Assembly (NCBI GenBank): GCA_964461115.1
Contig: CAYWSX010000007.1
Coordinates: forward strand, 32,608 to 96,607
DNA length: 64,000 nt
From: RGIG2134 sp964461115
Lineage (GTDB): Bacteria; Cyanobacteriota; Vampirovibrionia; Gastranaerophilales; Gastranaerophilaceae
Direction of reading: 5' to 3'
Within the stretch, counting starts at the first letter, position 1; the number at the start of each line of letters is the position of its first letter. Shown one piece after another: positions 52,079 through 61,606 of this stretch. The notes below the pieces were generated by a model. It was not told the origin of the DNA. It worked only from the letters and a program-made list of their open reading frames with translations, and did not search any database. The position numbers and the translations under genes were made by a program.

Positions 52079-52441
52079 ATGGAACAATACCACTTGAGAG
52101 CATATGCTCATATCGGAGACGCGGTTTATGAAGTTTTTATTCGCGAAAAAGTAATAGAAAAAACCTCCAACAGCAAGAAAATGCACGATTTGACGACAAA
52201 GCATGTCAAGGCTGAGTTTCAGGGCGAAGTTTTGGATAAAATTTCCGGAATTTTAAGTGATGAAGAAAAAGATATTGTGCGCCGTGCGCGAAACATGCCT
52301 TCGACTACTTTTCGACGTGCAAACCAGTCTCTCCACCGTCATGCAACGGCCTTAGAAGCTCTTATCGGCTTTAATTATATGCATGACAAAAATCGCTATA
52401 ACGAATTGCTGCAAGCGATTTCTGAGTTTGTTGAAGTTTAA
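52079..52441 (+). CDS. mrnC: mini-ribonuclease III
   Basis: 120 residues containing only an RNase III catalytic domain: YAHIGDAVYEVFIREKVIEK near 9-28 and LHRHATALEALIGFNYMHD near 88-106. These hold the conserved Asp/Glu metal ligands, and there is no dsRNA-binding domain. It matures the 23S rRNA ends. GGGGA is placed before the ATG at 52079. Its 3' end overlaps the convergent PHP gene by four bases. Confidence 0.92.
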   Translation: MEQYHLRAYAHIGDAVYEVFIREKVIEKTSNSKKMHDLTTKHVKAEFQGEVLDKISGILSDEEKDIVRRARNMPSTTFRRANQSLHRHATALEALIGFNYMHDKNRYNELLQAISEFVEV

Positions 52442-53802
52442 TTAAGAAACGAATTTCTGTGATTGTCTCTGCCCCCGAGTCGATACGGAATAAATTTTTC
52501 TATAGATGAGTTTAGTTTCGAAATTTCCTCATTTGCAATCTTTTCAGGATAAGCTTGATGGTAACTTTCGGTTGCCATTATAAGTCCATTGGATTTCTTG
52601 GTAAGTTCTTTTATAAAATCAAGCGGCTGCTTGAATTTATCATAATAAAAATAAGGGTGCGCGAAAGCCAAGAAACTACCTTTGTCACTGCTAAAAATAT
52701 TTATTATTTCTTCAAAAGTATTTTCTCCGGCAGCAATGACTGTGCCTTCTGGATTCATGTGCGGTTGCAAATTGCGTCTTATAGTCTGTATTGAAGGGGT
52801 TTCTGCTGCATTTGACGGTAGAAACCCTTGTTCTTTTAATTCCCATATATTATTCTTTTTTGAAGATTTTGTCATAATATTCTGATATAATTCGTAGGGA
52901 TTCAGCCCTGTGGATTTCGCGTGTGTATATATCGCAGCTTTGGCTTGGGTGTAGTTATGCAACTGCCAGTGCATATTCATTATGTGCCCTTCAGGCTTGG
53001 TTGTTGTTTTGTAGAATTTTATAAATTCTTCTTTTTTGAAATCAATTCCAGGAATAGCCTTATTGGCTTCTTCTAAGAATTTTTCTGTCATATTTTCTCT
53101 TTTAATTTTTGTCTTTGAAAGAAAATTTTGTAAATCTTTAGAAAAAGGGTTTATGCAATATGCCAAAATTTCTGATATTTCACAAGCATTGTTTGATTTA
53201 GGGGCTTCATGTGCAAAACTAAGTTCTACGCCCGGAACAAACCGCAGATTTTTGTATTTTTCAGGATTTGCGGCGATAATTTTTAGTGCGTCAACAACAC
53301 CATCAACGCTATCATGATCAGTAAGCGCAAATATGAATTTTTGGCGTGTTTTTTCATATAGCTTGTCGGCATAGTCGGCAGCTTGGCTTAAAAGTACTTC
53401 TACTTTCCCAAGTCCGTCAGAATGTTCACTGTGGGAATGCAAATCCGCTTTAAATATTCCGTTCGCGATATTGTTATTGTTTGCTTTGTAGCTGTTTTCA
53501 TTTAGAGTGGGTAAAATTTTGAGTAATTCTTCTTTTGATAAAACTCCGGATAAATTTTTAGGATTAATTTTCTCGCCTGTGATTGTGCTCAAGCCTTTTG
53601 CCAACATAGCTGCGTAACTATGTGTGATTGTGTAATGCCGCCAGCCTATAACTCCGCAAATCAGGCTGCCGGCAATGCCGGCACCAAGCAGAAGCTTGTT
53701 TTGGCTCTCAAGATTGGGTTTCACTTTTTGCGGTGAGAGTTCTATAAATCCATGCCAATTTTTGACCGAATTGTTTTGTTTTGTTAAAGCATTTGTTTTC
53801 AT
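52438..53802 (-). CDS. PHP-domain phosphoesterase-like protein with N-terminal anchor
   Basis: 454 residues. A leader with a hydrophobic segment near residues 40-57 (LLGAGIAGSLICGVIGW) is followed by the PHP domain: ADLHSHSEHSDGLG near 118-131, LTDHDSVDGVVDALK near 163, RFVPGVELSF near 190, FLAFAHPYFYY and GRDNHRN. These His/Asp positions form the trinuclear metal site. PHP enzymes hydrolyse phosphate esters; the substrate is unknown. It starts two bases after the stop of the nucleotidyltransferase-like gene, so they form an operon. Confidence 0.8.
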   Translation of the reverse strand: MKTNALTKQNNSVKNWHGFIELSPQKVKPNLESQNKLLLGAGIAGSLICGVIGWRHYTITHSYAAMLAKGLSTITGEKINPKNLSGVLSKEELLKILPTLNENSYKANNNNIANGIFKADLHSHSEHSDGLGKVEVLLSQAADYADKLYEKTRQKFIFALTDHDSVDGVVDALKIIAANPEKYKNLRFVPGVELSFAHEAPKSNNACEISEILAYCINPFSKDLQNFLSKTKIKRENMTEKFLEEANKAIPGIDFKKEEFIKFYKTTTKPEGHIMNMHWQLHNYTQAKAAIYTHAKSTGLNPYELYQNIMTKSSKKNNIWELKEQGFLPSNAAETPSIQTIRRNLQPHMNPEGTVIAAGENTFEEIINIFSSDKGSFLAFAHPYFYYDKFKQPLDFIKELTKKSNGLIMATESYHQAYPEKIANEEISKLNSSIEKFIPYRLGGRDNHRNSFLN

Positions 53803-53803
53803 T

Positions 53804-54943
53804 TTACACCAAGAGTCTGTTTAATCTTTCAAATCTTTGCTTTATATCATCGTCATTCTTAAAATATTTTTCAAATTTATTGCTTTCGTCCCTTGATACA
53901 CTTTTTATAATATCTTTTATTAACTCAAATTGTTTTTCAATAGACCATGTATCAAATATTTGTGATAGTTCTTCCCTGTTCCTAAGTTTTGTTTTGATGT
54001 CCTTCATTCCGTTGTTGATTTGTCTGTCATGTGCACCGATTTGTGCAACATTTGAAATCCAACAGAATACTGAATTATTCATTTTGTTCTGGATTCTTCC
54101 TTGTGCAAAATAATTTGTATCGAGTACAAGCCTTCCGTCTCTAACCGACTCTATAAAATATGCAAAATTTTTGGCATACTCTTTGCTTTTTCTTTTTAGT
54201 CCAAGCAGCCAGGCAAAATATATATTAAATTCTCCCGCAGTAAGGGGATTTATATCATATAATCTTTTTTCTTTAAAATATTGAAATTGTGCTTCCGTAA
54301 GAGGGTGTTCTTTCATTATTTCATCATACATGTCGAGAGTGGATTCAAGCTGCTTTATAGTATACACTTCAGGAAATGTGTCAGGGTTGTTCAAACTCAT
54401 TATTCTTTGGTCGGTGTTATGCCATAATCGACCTTTGTATTGGGCAACTACATCGGCGTCACTACGATAAAGAGAATTGTTATTAATTACTACATAAGCT
54501 TTATCCAAGTCTGCTCCCGGTAATGCGCGTTGTAAACCGACAGAGCATGCAGGGTCAAATCCTGCAATCAACGCTTCGGTGGTTGAGTCAAGGCTGTCTT
54601 TAACATTTTTTTTGAATTCATCGGTTATTTTTGACGATGTTTTGGGAAGATTTGGAAATCCTGTAAATTCCTTGAAATATTCAATAAAACTCTTCTTGTA
54701 TTTGTCCGGAATACGATCTAAAAAAGAGTAATTTTGAATTCTAACTATTTTATTTGTAGGATACTTAGAATCATCAAGAGCTTCATAATATTTGGCATTT
54801 GCAAATAATTTCCAATAAGACACGACACTTTCCAGAGAGCTTGGAATAAATTCCGGCATTCTTTGAGTAATGCCTTTAAACGTAGAAGTTTTGGCCGTAT
54901 TATTATTAGTATGTGCAACATTAAATGCTGAATTTACTTTCAT
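53804..54943 (-). CDS. protein with possible nucleotidyltransferase (pol-beta-like) motif
   Basis: 379 residues. A leader ends with STFKGIT near residues 20-26. In the middle ACSVGLQRALPGADLDKAYV near 148-167 resembles the S-x10-DxD motif of pol-beta-type nucleotidyltransferases. The remaining parts are helical and charged with no other recognised motif. It lies immediately upstream of a PHP gene. The enzymatic role is tentative, since only one motif is visible. The start ATG is at 54943; a GTG one codon upstream is the alternative. Confidence 0.45.
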   Translation of the reverse strand: MKVNSAFNVAHTNNNTAKTSTFKGITQRMPEFIPSSLESVVSYWKLFANAKYYEALDDSKYPTNKIVRIQNYSFLDRIPDKYKKSFIEYFKEFTGFPNLPKTSSKITDEFKKNVKDSLDSTTEALIAGFDPACSVGLQRALPGADLDKAYVVINNNSLYRSDADVVAQYKGRLWHNTDQRIMSLNNPDTFPEVYTIKQLESTLDMYDEIMKEHPLTEAQFQYFKEKRLYDINPLTAGEFNIYFAWLLGLKRKSKEYAKNFAYFIESVRDGRLVLDTNYFAQGRIQNKMNNSVFCWISNVAQIGAHDRQINNGMKDIKTKLRNREELSQIFDTWSIEKQFELIKDIIKSVSRDESNKFEKYFKNDDDIKQRFERLNRLLV

Positions 54944-54946
54944 CAC

Positions 54947-55392
54947 TACCCTAAATACTTTGCAGAAAAATGTAAGTTTATTTTAACAAAAAAACACTCA
55001 TTTTGCAATATCGTAAATAATCTTTACAAATGCAGAAAAATGCGATTATTTTTGTAAAGAAATGTAAATTGCAACATTGCTCATTTTTGATAATCTCGCT
55101 GAAAATAAAAAAACAACACTATAAATTTGTTAAATAATATAAACAAATGACACATGGGCTCAAAAAATATGGTATTATATAAGAACCAAAGTAAATAAGT
55201 GTTATAAATACCCTTAATGGGTTGAGTAGGAAAAAGGAATACACGTTGCAATACCCATAACGCAATAATAGCAAGATTAGTAAATAAATTGTAAACAAAT
55301 TGTAATTTAGTATAAGTATTAGTCAATAATTTCTGACAAGTTGTTTTTATATAAACATCTGTGTAGGAAAAGGAAAATGTCGGAGGAAAGAC
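54947..55392. other. intergenic region upstream of HEAT-repeat gene
   Basis: 446 bases with no gene on either strand. It holds a promoter at 55289-55316, a relative of the conserved upstream element at 55342-55367, and otherwise AT-rich sequence. GGAGGAAAG precedes the ATG at 55393. Confidence 0.6.
55289..55316 (+). promoter_or_regulatory. promoter of HEAT-repeat gene
   Basis: TTGTAA (55289-55294), 16-bp spacer, TATAAG (55311-55316). Confidence 0.55.
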
Positions 55393-56247
55393 ATGACAAT
55401 TAGTGTGAATTCTAAGAAAAAACAAGTTAAAAAATCATTTGATGAATTATTGGTTGATTTGAGAACAAGTAATTCAGAAAAAGTCAGATACAACGCGGCA
55501 AGAGTGCTTGGTGAAATGGGTGATTCTTCTGCAGTTGATCCGTTGATTGATGTTTTGAAAAACGATAAAAACGGTTCTGTTCGTTTGTATGCAGCCCGCG
55601 CATTGGGTGAGCTTGGTGACAATACAGCTACAATCCCTCTTATTGAATCTTTAAGAGAAGACCGCAACGTTGACGTTCGCGTTCGTGCGGCTCGCGCTTT
55701 AGGTCGTTTGGGCGGAAAAATTGTTGTTGAACCGCTTGTAGAAGCATTAAACGACGAAAACCCTCAAGTTTGTATTACTGCAACAGACGCATTGATTGAG
55801 ATAGGCGATGTTGCTACAGATTCTTTAATTGAGTCTTTAGACCACGAAAAAGTTAACGTAAGATGTGACGCTACACGTGCCTTGGGCGAAATCGGAAACG
55901 CTAAAGCTGTTGATAAAATTATTGAAATGCTTAAAGACGAATGGGTAAACGTAAGAATTTACGCTGTTACTTCATTGGGCAAATTAAGTGATACAAAAGC
56001 TGTTCCTGCTTTGATTGACGTTATGAAAAATCGCTCTGAAAATGACCTTGTAAGAGCGGGTGCGGCAGCAGCATTGGGTGTGCTTAGAGACCAAAGAGCT
56101 CTTCTTCCGCTTCGTGAATTGATTATGAATGCTGAAGAACTTGGTGAACTTGAAGATACAGCTTTGAAATCATTCAAAAAAATCATGGCTGCTAACTGGC
56201 AAGCTATTCCGGGTGCAACACCACAAAAGAAAACTGCTCAAGTATAG
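55393..56247 (+). CDS. HEAT-repeat (PBS-lyase-type) protein
   Basis: 284 residues with seven or eight repeats of about 31 residues (VRYNAARVLGEMGDSSAVDP, VRLYAARALGELGDNTATIP, VRVRAARALGRLGGKIVVEP, VRCDATRALGEIGNAKAVDK, and so on). This is an alpha-solenoid. PBS-lyase HEAT repeats are abundant in cyanobacteria; here no phycobiliproteins exist, so it is likely a protein-binding scaffold. GGAGG precedes the ATG, and a strong terminator follows. Codon use with many CGT/GCT suggests good expression. Confidence 0.9.
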   Translation: MTISVNSKKKQVKKSFDELLVDLRTSNSEKVRYNAARVLGEMGDSSAVDPLIDVLKNDKNGSVRLYAARALGELGDNTATIPLIESLREDRNVDVRVRAARALGRLGGKIVVEPLVEALNDENPQVCITATDALIEIGDVATDSLIESLDHEKVNVRCDATRALGEIGNAKAVDKIIEMLKDEWVNVRIYAVTSLGKLSDTKAVPALIDVMKNRSENDLVRAGAAAALGVLRDQRALLPLRELIMNAEELGELEDTALKSFKKIMAANWQAIPGATPQKKTAQV

Positions 56248-56260
56248 CTATAATAAATTT

Positions 56261-56296
56261 AAAAAGACTGTCGATTACAAAAGACAGTCTTTTTTT
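56261..56296 (+). terminator. terminator of HEAT-repeat gene
   Basis: AAAAAGACTGTC / GACAGTCTTTTT stem with a 10-base loop and T run. Confidence 0.92.
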
Positions 56297-56349
56297 ATGC
56301 AAGCTTTTGCTTTATAATTAAAGAGTATGAGATTGAAAAGGGATTAAGC

Positions 56350-57648
56350 GTGGGAAATACGGTTGTAGTCGGTGCTCAGTGGGGTGACGAAGGAAAAGCA
56401 AAAATTACGGATTTGCTTGCAACAGAAGCGGATATAATTATAAGATATCAAGGCGGCTGTAATGCAGGGCATACGGTCGTTGCAGATGGTAAAACATATA
56501 AGTTCCATTTGGTTCCGTCAGGTATTTTGTACAAAGGCAAAACTTGTGTTATTTCGGCAGGTACGGTAATTTATCCTGAAATGCTGCAAAAAGAAATTAA
56601 TGAACTTCAAAAAGAAGGCGTGTCTCTGGACGGCTTGAAAATTCATCCGCTTGCGTCAATCACGCTGCCTTGGCACATTGATATAGACGGCAGAAGCGAA
56701 AGTGGCGCGGCTAAAACAAAAATCGGGACAACTAAAAAAGGTATAGGACCTACTTATTCTGATAAAATCGGCAGATATGGTTTAAAAGTGGAAGATTTAT
56801 ACGACGATGAACACCTTTGTGAAAAGCTTGATAATATTTTGCCGTTAAAAAATAAAATTTTAAAAGAAGTATACGGAATTGAGGAATATTCAAAAGAGGA
56901 AGTTCTTGAACTATGCAGAAAATACGCTGAGATTTTCCGCCCGTATGTTTTTGAGAATTGGCAGGAAGTTTTCCATAAGGCTGTCAAAGAGAATAAAAAA
57001 ATTCTTTTTGAAGGCGCTCAGGGCGTTATGCTTGATATTGACTGGGGTACTTATCCGTTCGTTACAAGCTCGAATCCTGTTGCGGGCGGTGCGGCTACGG
57101 GTTCCGGAATGGGTGTTAATTCTATCGATGAGGCAGTCGGTGTTATGAAAGCCTATGTTACAAGAGTGGGCGAGGGACCGTTTATTAGCGAATTGACAGA
57201 CGAGACAGGGCGGCAAATTCAGACCATTGGTGCGGAATATGGGGTTACCACAGGGCGTGCGAGACGCTGCGGCTGGTTTGACGCTGTAATCGCAAAATAT
57301 GCAGCTCTGGTCAGTGGGTTGACTTCTATTGCTCTTACAAAGATAGATATTTTGGATTCGTTTGAGGAAATTAGTGTTTGTGTGGCATATAAAGATAAGC
57401 GCGATGGGAAAATTTACGAATATTATCCGACAAATATTAATCTTCATAAATATTTGGAACCTGTTTACGAGACGCATAAAGGATGGAAAGAAAAGATTTC
57501 TCATTGCAAAACATACGACGAATTACCTGAAAATGCAAAAAAATATCTTAAAAGATTAGAAGAACTTATTGGAGTTAAAATCTCAATTATTTCAGTCGGA
57601 GCGAACCGCGATCAGACAATTATTCTCGAGAATCCGATGAAAAAATAG
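56350..57648 (+). CDS. purA: adenylosuccinate synthetase
   Basis: 432 residues. VVVGAQWGDEGKAKITDLLA at 5-24 is the GTP-binding P-loop; the usual GDEGKGKI has Ala in place of the second Gly here. Also GGCNAGHTVV, GIGPTYSDKIGR, GAQGVMLDIDWGTYPFVTSS, TTGRARRCGWFD, SVGANRDQTI. It joins IMP and Asp to make adenylosuccinate. The start codon is GTG at 56350, which is the only start before the P-loop with a nearby purine-rich AAAAGGGA. Confidence 0.96.
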   Translation: MGNTVVVGAQWGDEGKAKITDLLATEADIIIRYQGGCNAGHTVVADGKTYKFHLVPSGILYKGKTCVISAGTVIYPEMLQKEINELQKEGVSLDGLKIHPLASITLPWHIDIDGRSESGAAKTKIGTTKKGIGPTYSDKIGRYGLKVEDLYDDEHLCEKLDNILPLKNKILKEVYGIEEYSKEEVLELCRKYAEIFRPYVFENWQEVFHKAVKENKKILFEGAQGVMLDIDWGTYPFVTSSNPVAGGAATGSGMGVNSIDEAVGVMKAYVTRVGEGPFISELTDETGRQIQTIGAEYGVTTGRARRCGWFDAVIAKYAALVSGLTSIALTKIDILDSFEEISVCVAYKDKRDGKIYEYYPTNINLHKYLEPVYETHKGWKEKISHCKTYDELPENAKKYLKRLEELIGVKISIISVGANRDQTIILENPMKK

Positions 57649-57670
57649 TTTTTGTAACGAAATATTTAAA

Positions 57671-57707
57671 AAAATTGTCTCAAAGCAGATTTGAGGCAAT
57701 TTTTTTA
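57671..57707 (+). terminator. terminator of purA
   Basis: AAAAATTGTCTCAAA / TTTGAGGCAATTTTT stem (one G-T pair), five-base loop, T run. Confidence 0.92.
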
Positions 57708-57741
57708 TCGTTTTGTTTTAATTAATACGAAGGAGTGTGCG

Positions 57742-58122
57742 ATGACAAAGGTCAATGACAATCAGCCTGTAATCAACCCTCAAATGAAATTTGCCCCGCG
57801 TAAATCCGGGGTTGTCCATGTGCCTCCTGTATATAAATACTCGCTTTATGATGAATTAAAGCTTGGAGAAAAGCAGTACAAAAGTATTGCAGGCTCCATT
57901 AAAAGACGGCATATGGCTGCAATTGCAGAAAAACACCCTAACCTTAAATCAAATATCTATAGTGTAATAAAGCTTGGTGGACTTGTTTTGTGCGGCTACT
58001 TGGGGGTGAGGTATCGTCATTCGCTGCCGCTGCTGCGCGGAATTTGCAAGACGCCTAAGAAAACCCCACCGGACTTTAAAACTGATATGCATAAAATTTG
58101 GAAAAGTATTGTTAAAAACTAA
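57742..58122 (+). CDS. small membrane protein of unknown function
   Basis: 126 residues from the ATG at 57742, which has GAAGGAG upstream. A polar N-terminus (TKVNDNQPVINPQMKFAPR) is followed by a basic helical region and one hydrophobic helix near 72-90 (VIKLGGLVLCGYLGVRY), ending in a basic tail. No family recognised. It precedes recF and may be co-transcribed with it. Confidence 0.6.
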   Translation: MTKVNDNQPVINPQMKFAPRKSGVVHVPPVYKYSLYDELKLGEKQYKSIAGSIKRRHMAAIAEKHPNLKSNIYSVIKLGGLVLCGYLGVRYRHSLPLLRGICKTPKKTPPDFKTDMHKIWKSIVKN

Positions 58123-58173
58123 TATTTGCTGTTTTCTTCTGCTATAATTCTGTTAAGCAGGTGGGAGAATGTT

Positions 58174-59304
58174 TTGTTTTTAGAAAGTTTAGAGCTTAAA
58201 AATTACAGGAATTATGAGACTGTAAAAGTTGATTTTGGCTCCAATATAACTTTAATTACCGGTAAAAATGCACAGGGGAAAACGAACCTTCTGGAGGCTA
58301 TTCAATTTTTGGCGTCTTTATCTTCAAGCCGTGCTAAGACAGACAACGAGCTTGTTTTATGGCAGAAAGATTTTGCAGTTGTATTTGGTAAAGTTAAAAA
58401 AGAAGGCAATGAATTTGAACTTGAAGCGATTTTGAACCCGCCAAAACGTAAAATTTTAAAAGTTAACGGAGTAAAAAAGGGGAAATCGTCTGAATTTATA
58501 CGATATTTAAGCGTGGTGAGCTTCAGTGTTTCAGATTTGCTGCTTTTGCGCGGGAATCCTGATGATAGGCGTTCTTGGCTCGATACTGCGATAGCGCAGA
58601 TTTATCCTGCATATTCAGACAGGCTTCAAAAATACAATAAAATTAAGACCCAAAAAAACAACTATCTCAAAGAAATAAAAGGCAATTTGTCATGTGATAC
58701 CGGGCTTTTAGATGTGTTGAATTTGCAGTTAGCTATTGCAGGCAGCAATATTATTTTCCTGCGTTTAAAATTTATGAAAGAATTGCTGAAATTGGCGCAA
58801 ATTAAGCATTCAGAAATAGCTGAAAATGAAGTATTGACAATGGTTTATAACTCTAAGGTCTTAGATGATTTTGATGTCTTAAATGACGATATTTTGGAAG
58901 TTGAAGAGATTTCAAAGGCATACGAAAATAGACTCGAACTCAGAAAAACGGAAGAAATTATCCGTGGTCAGGCGCTTGTGGGGCCGCATAGGGATGATAT
59001 TTCATTTTTTATCAACGATATTGAGGCAAAAAAGTTCGCTTCTCAAGGGCAGCAACGAACAATTGTGCTTTCGCTAAAACTTTCTGAGATTTGGCTGGTA
59101 GAGCAAAAAATCGGCGAAATGCCGATCCTGTTACTTGATGATGTCCTGGCAGAACTCGATGATATTCGTCAGGGCTACCTTTTGGATGCAATCGGTAAGG
59201 ATACGCAAACTATTATTACATCGGTTGACACTTTGCAGTTTAAAGAAAGCTATCTGGAGAAGGTCGATGTATTGAAAATCAAAGAGGGTGAACTTATACA
59301 ATAA
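58174..59304 (+). CDS. recF: DNA replication and repair protein RecF
   Basis: 376 residues, SMC-like ATPase: LKNYRNYETVKVDFG at 8-22, Walker A ITGKNAQGKTNLLEAI near 28-43, PDDRRSWLDTAIAQI, signature FASQGQQRTIVLSLKLSE, Walker B LLLDDVLAELDDIRQ. It loads RecA at gaps with RecO/RecR. The likely start is a TTG at 58174, because GGGAG lies six bases upstream and it opens just before the conserved first strand. A frame-open TTG at 58126 lacks a ribosome binding site. Confidence 0.93.
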   Translation: MFLESLELKNYRNYETVKVDFGSNITLITGKNAQGKTNLLEAIQFLASLSSSRAKTDNELVLWQKDFAVVFGKVKKEGNEFELEAILNPPKRKILKVNGVKKGKSSEFIRYLSVVSFSVSDLLLLRGNPDDRRSWLDTAIAQIYPAYSDRLQKYNKIKTQKNNYLKEIKGNLSCDTGLLDVLNLQLAIAGSNIIFLRLKFMKELLKLAQIKHSEIAENEVLTMVYNSKVLDDFDVLNDDILEVEEISKAYENRLELRKTEEIIRGQALVGPHRDDISFFINDIEAKKFASQGQQRTIVLSLKLSEIWLVEQKIGEMPILLLDDVLAELDDIRQGYLLDAIGKDTQTIITSVDTLQFKESYLEKVDVLKIKEGELIQ

Positions 59305-59336
59305 AAACGAGGCTTTGAAATTCTGCCTCGTTTTTT
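59303..59336 (+). terminator. terminator of recF
   Basis: AAAAACGAGGC / GCCTCGTTTTT stem with an 11-base loop and T run. Confidence 0.92.
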
Positions 59337-59345
59337 ATTTGTTTT

Positions 59346-59380
59346 TTTTATTTTATTTTATTTTATTTTATTTTATTTTA
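59346..59380. repeat. (TTTTA)7 simple sequence repeat
   Basis: Seven tandem copies of the pentamer TTTTA end exactly at the stop codon of the transporter gene on the minus strand. The T-rich block extends further upstream to 59341. Such repeats vary in length by slippage. Confidence 0.9.
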
Positions 59381-60742
59381 TTCTTCGATTTTGCGTTCTG
59401 AGATGAACATCGCAGAAATAGCCGCGATTAGCAGCAATATTCCGCCGACGAAGAACGAATATTCCCAATGGTGGTTTGTGACGCCGTTGCCGAGGTTGAT
59501 TACGCATTTGTTGATAAACCAGGCAAGAACTGTGCATACAAGTACTTGAGGACCTGCGATAAAGATATTAAAAATCCCCATAATCGAGCCTTCCGAGCCT
59601 TTTTTGATGTGCTCTGAAAGCATTGCAAACGGAAGAGCCAAAATACTTGCCCAACCGATACCTGCGAATGCCATCAGCACCATAACGGCTGTCTTATCGA
59701 TAGTCAGGGCTAATCCAAAGAAGGTAATAGCCATAATTACCAGTGCTGCAATGTGTACTTTTTTGTTTCCGAATTTAGAAGACAAAAGTCCGATTGGAAT
59801 TGAAACTAAGAAACAAATCAGATTGAAAACAGCAAAACCAATTGATGAGTAGTTTGTTGCGTCTGTAGAAGTCTGTGCAAATTGTGCTTTCATTGCCGCA
59901 GTCATGCTTGCTGCATCAGGCACGCCAAAAACAGTGTGGACAGCGAATTGTGTGAAGAAAATCAGCAAACTCATTACACCAAGCCAGGTGAAAAACTGCA
60001 TTGCGCAGATTTTGAATACGTCAGGAGACGCGTTAAAGAAAGATTTTAAATTTTCTATGAAAGTAGGTTGTTTAACTTTTTCAGCGGTCGGTTCAGTTGC
60101 AGTTTTGCGCTCTTGCGTCATTATGCAAGTCCAAATCATAGCTAGAGAAAATGCTAATGCTGCCATTAAAAATTGTGCCTTGACCGACATTTGGTAGCCG
60201 AATGCCCAGTTTAAAAACGGAGCAGTTCCGGCTGCAATTACCGAGCCGAGGCCGATTGCAAAGCTTAAAAATGAATTTGCTACAGCATGCTGTTCGATAG
60301 GAACATTGTCAGGGATTAAAGCTCTGTAAGGTCCTTGTGCTGCGTTGATACAAGCATCTATGACCCAAATCATTATCGCTGCAATCATCAAACCTGTCCA
60401 TACAGGCAGATTCAAATGAAGATTTTCAGCTAAGCCGCGAGCAATGTCGCCGCTTTGCGGGAAAACCCACAATGCCAGAGACGCTAATAGTGCACCTGCA
60501 AGAAGATACGGTCTTCTTTTACCGAAACGTGTTTCAGTGCTGTCTGACATTGCGCCGATTATCGGCTGGACAACCATTCCTGTGACAGGTCCTGCAAGCC
60601 AGATTAAACCGTACAATAGCGGTGATGCACCGAGCCCTTCAGTTACCGGGCCTGAAAGAATTATTCTCATCTGCCACGCAAATTGGAGCCCGAAAAAGCC
60701 CAAACAGAAGTTTAAGAGCTGAGCTGTCGTAAATTTCTTCAT
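59378..60742 (-). CDS. MFS sugar transporter (GPH/SLC45 sucrose-type)
   Basis: 454 residues with 12 hydrophobic helices. Signatures near the second and third helices are WLAGPVTGMVVQPIIGAMSD and TRFGKRRPYLL, typical of SLC45/sucrose-maltose symporters. The central loop (about 205-225, QERKTATEPTAEKVKQ) is cytosolic. It likely imports a disaccharide or maltodextrin with protons or Na+. A GH57 enzyme is encoded elsewhere in the window. It ends on the TTTTA repeat and is divergent from the GT2 gene at 60812. Confidence 0.88.
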   Translation of the reverse strand: MKKFTTAQLLNFCLGFFGLQFAWQMRIILSGPVTEGLGASPLLYGLIWLAGPVTGMVVQPIIGAMSDSTETRFGKRRPYLLAGALLASLALWVFPQSGDIARGLAENLHLNLPVWTGLMIAAIMIWVIDACINAAQGPYRALIPDNVPIEQHAVANSFLSFAIGLGSVIAAGTAPFLNWAFGYQMSVKAQFLMAALAFSLAMIWTCIMTQERKTATEPTAEKVKQPTFIENLKSFFNASPDVFKICAMQFFTWLGVMSLLIFFTQFAVHTVFGVPDAASMTAAMKAQFAQTSTDATNYSSIGFAVFNLICFLVSIPIGLLSSKFGNKKVHIAALVIMAITFFGLALTIDKTAVMVLMAFAGIGWASILALPFAMLSEHIKKGSEGSIMGIFNIFIAGPQVLVCTVLAWFINKCVINLGNGVTNHHWEYSFFVGGILLLIAAISAMFISERKIEE

Positions 60743-60811
60743 CTTTTTAAAATCTCCATATTATTCAAAATTTTTCCTCATTTTAGCATAAATTATAGTA
60801 TAATAAAAACT

Positions 60812-61606
60812 ATGCTTAACGAGAAAAAAATAGTTGTTATTATGCCGGCCTACAACGCTGAAAAAACGCTGGAGCAAACCTATTCCGAAATAAGTTTTTC
60901 GCTTGTGGATGAAGTTATTTTGACAGATGACAATTCTGCCGATAACACCAAGGAAATTGCGAAAAATCTTAATATAACCACCATAGTGCATACAAAAAAT
61001 CGAGGCTACGGAGGGAATCAGAAATCTTGCTATGCTGCCGCTTTAAAGGCTGATGCTGATATTGTTATAATGCTTCATCCTGATTATCAGTACAGCCCAA
61101 AGCTTATTACGGCGATTGCGGCGATGATGGCATATGGCCAGTATGACGCAGTTGTTGCCTCCAGAATGCTCTCCAATTCAGCCTTAAAAGGCGGTATGCC
61201 CCTTTATAAATTTATAGCTAACAAATTTTTAACAGCGTTTCAAAATATTCTTATGGGCGAAAAATTGTCCGAATATCATACCGGATTCCGCGGATTTACA
61301 CGGGAAATACTCGAAACCCTCCCTCTTGAATCATGCGATGATGATTTTATCTTCGACAACGAAATGCTTGCGTTAATTTTCTATCATAAATTTAAAATCG
61401 GTGAAGTTTCTTGTCCGACAAAGTATTTTCCTGAGGCGTCTTCAATAAACCTTATAAGAAGTATAAAATACGGGCTTGGAGTTTTGAAAGTCAGCGTTTT
61501 ATATGCTCTCGCAAAGGCAAATATTTATAGGGCAGCGATTTTTAAAAAAAATGCTAAAAAAATTGATATAACTATGGATTTAAATTATTACTATAAAAAA
61601 GCTTGA
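60812..61606 (+). CDS. family 2 glycosyltransferase
   Basis: 264 residues. GT-A features: VVIMPAYNAEKTLEQTYSEI at 8-27, TDDNSADNT near 39, HTKNRGYGGNQKSCY near 63, MLHPDYQYSP (DxD region) near 90, and SEYHTGFRGFTREIL. No TM helices. It transfers a sugar in polysaccharide or lipid-linked glycan synthesis; the acceptor is unknown. ATG 60812 without a clear ribosome binding site. Confidence 0.88.
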   Translation: MLNEKKIVVIMPAYNAEKTLEQTYSEISFSLVDEVILTDDNSADNTKEIAKNLNITTIVHTKNRGYGGNQKSCYAAALKADADIVIMLHPDYQYSPKLITAIAAMMAYGQYDAVVASRMLSNSALKGGMPLYKFIANKFLTAFQNILMGEKLSEYHTGFRGFTREILETLPLESCDDDFIFDNEMLALIFYHKFKIGEVSCPTKYFPEASSINLIRSIKYGLGVLKVSVLYALAKANIYRAAIFKKNAKKIDITMDLNYYYKKA

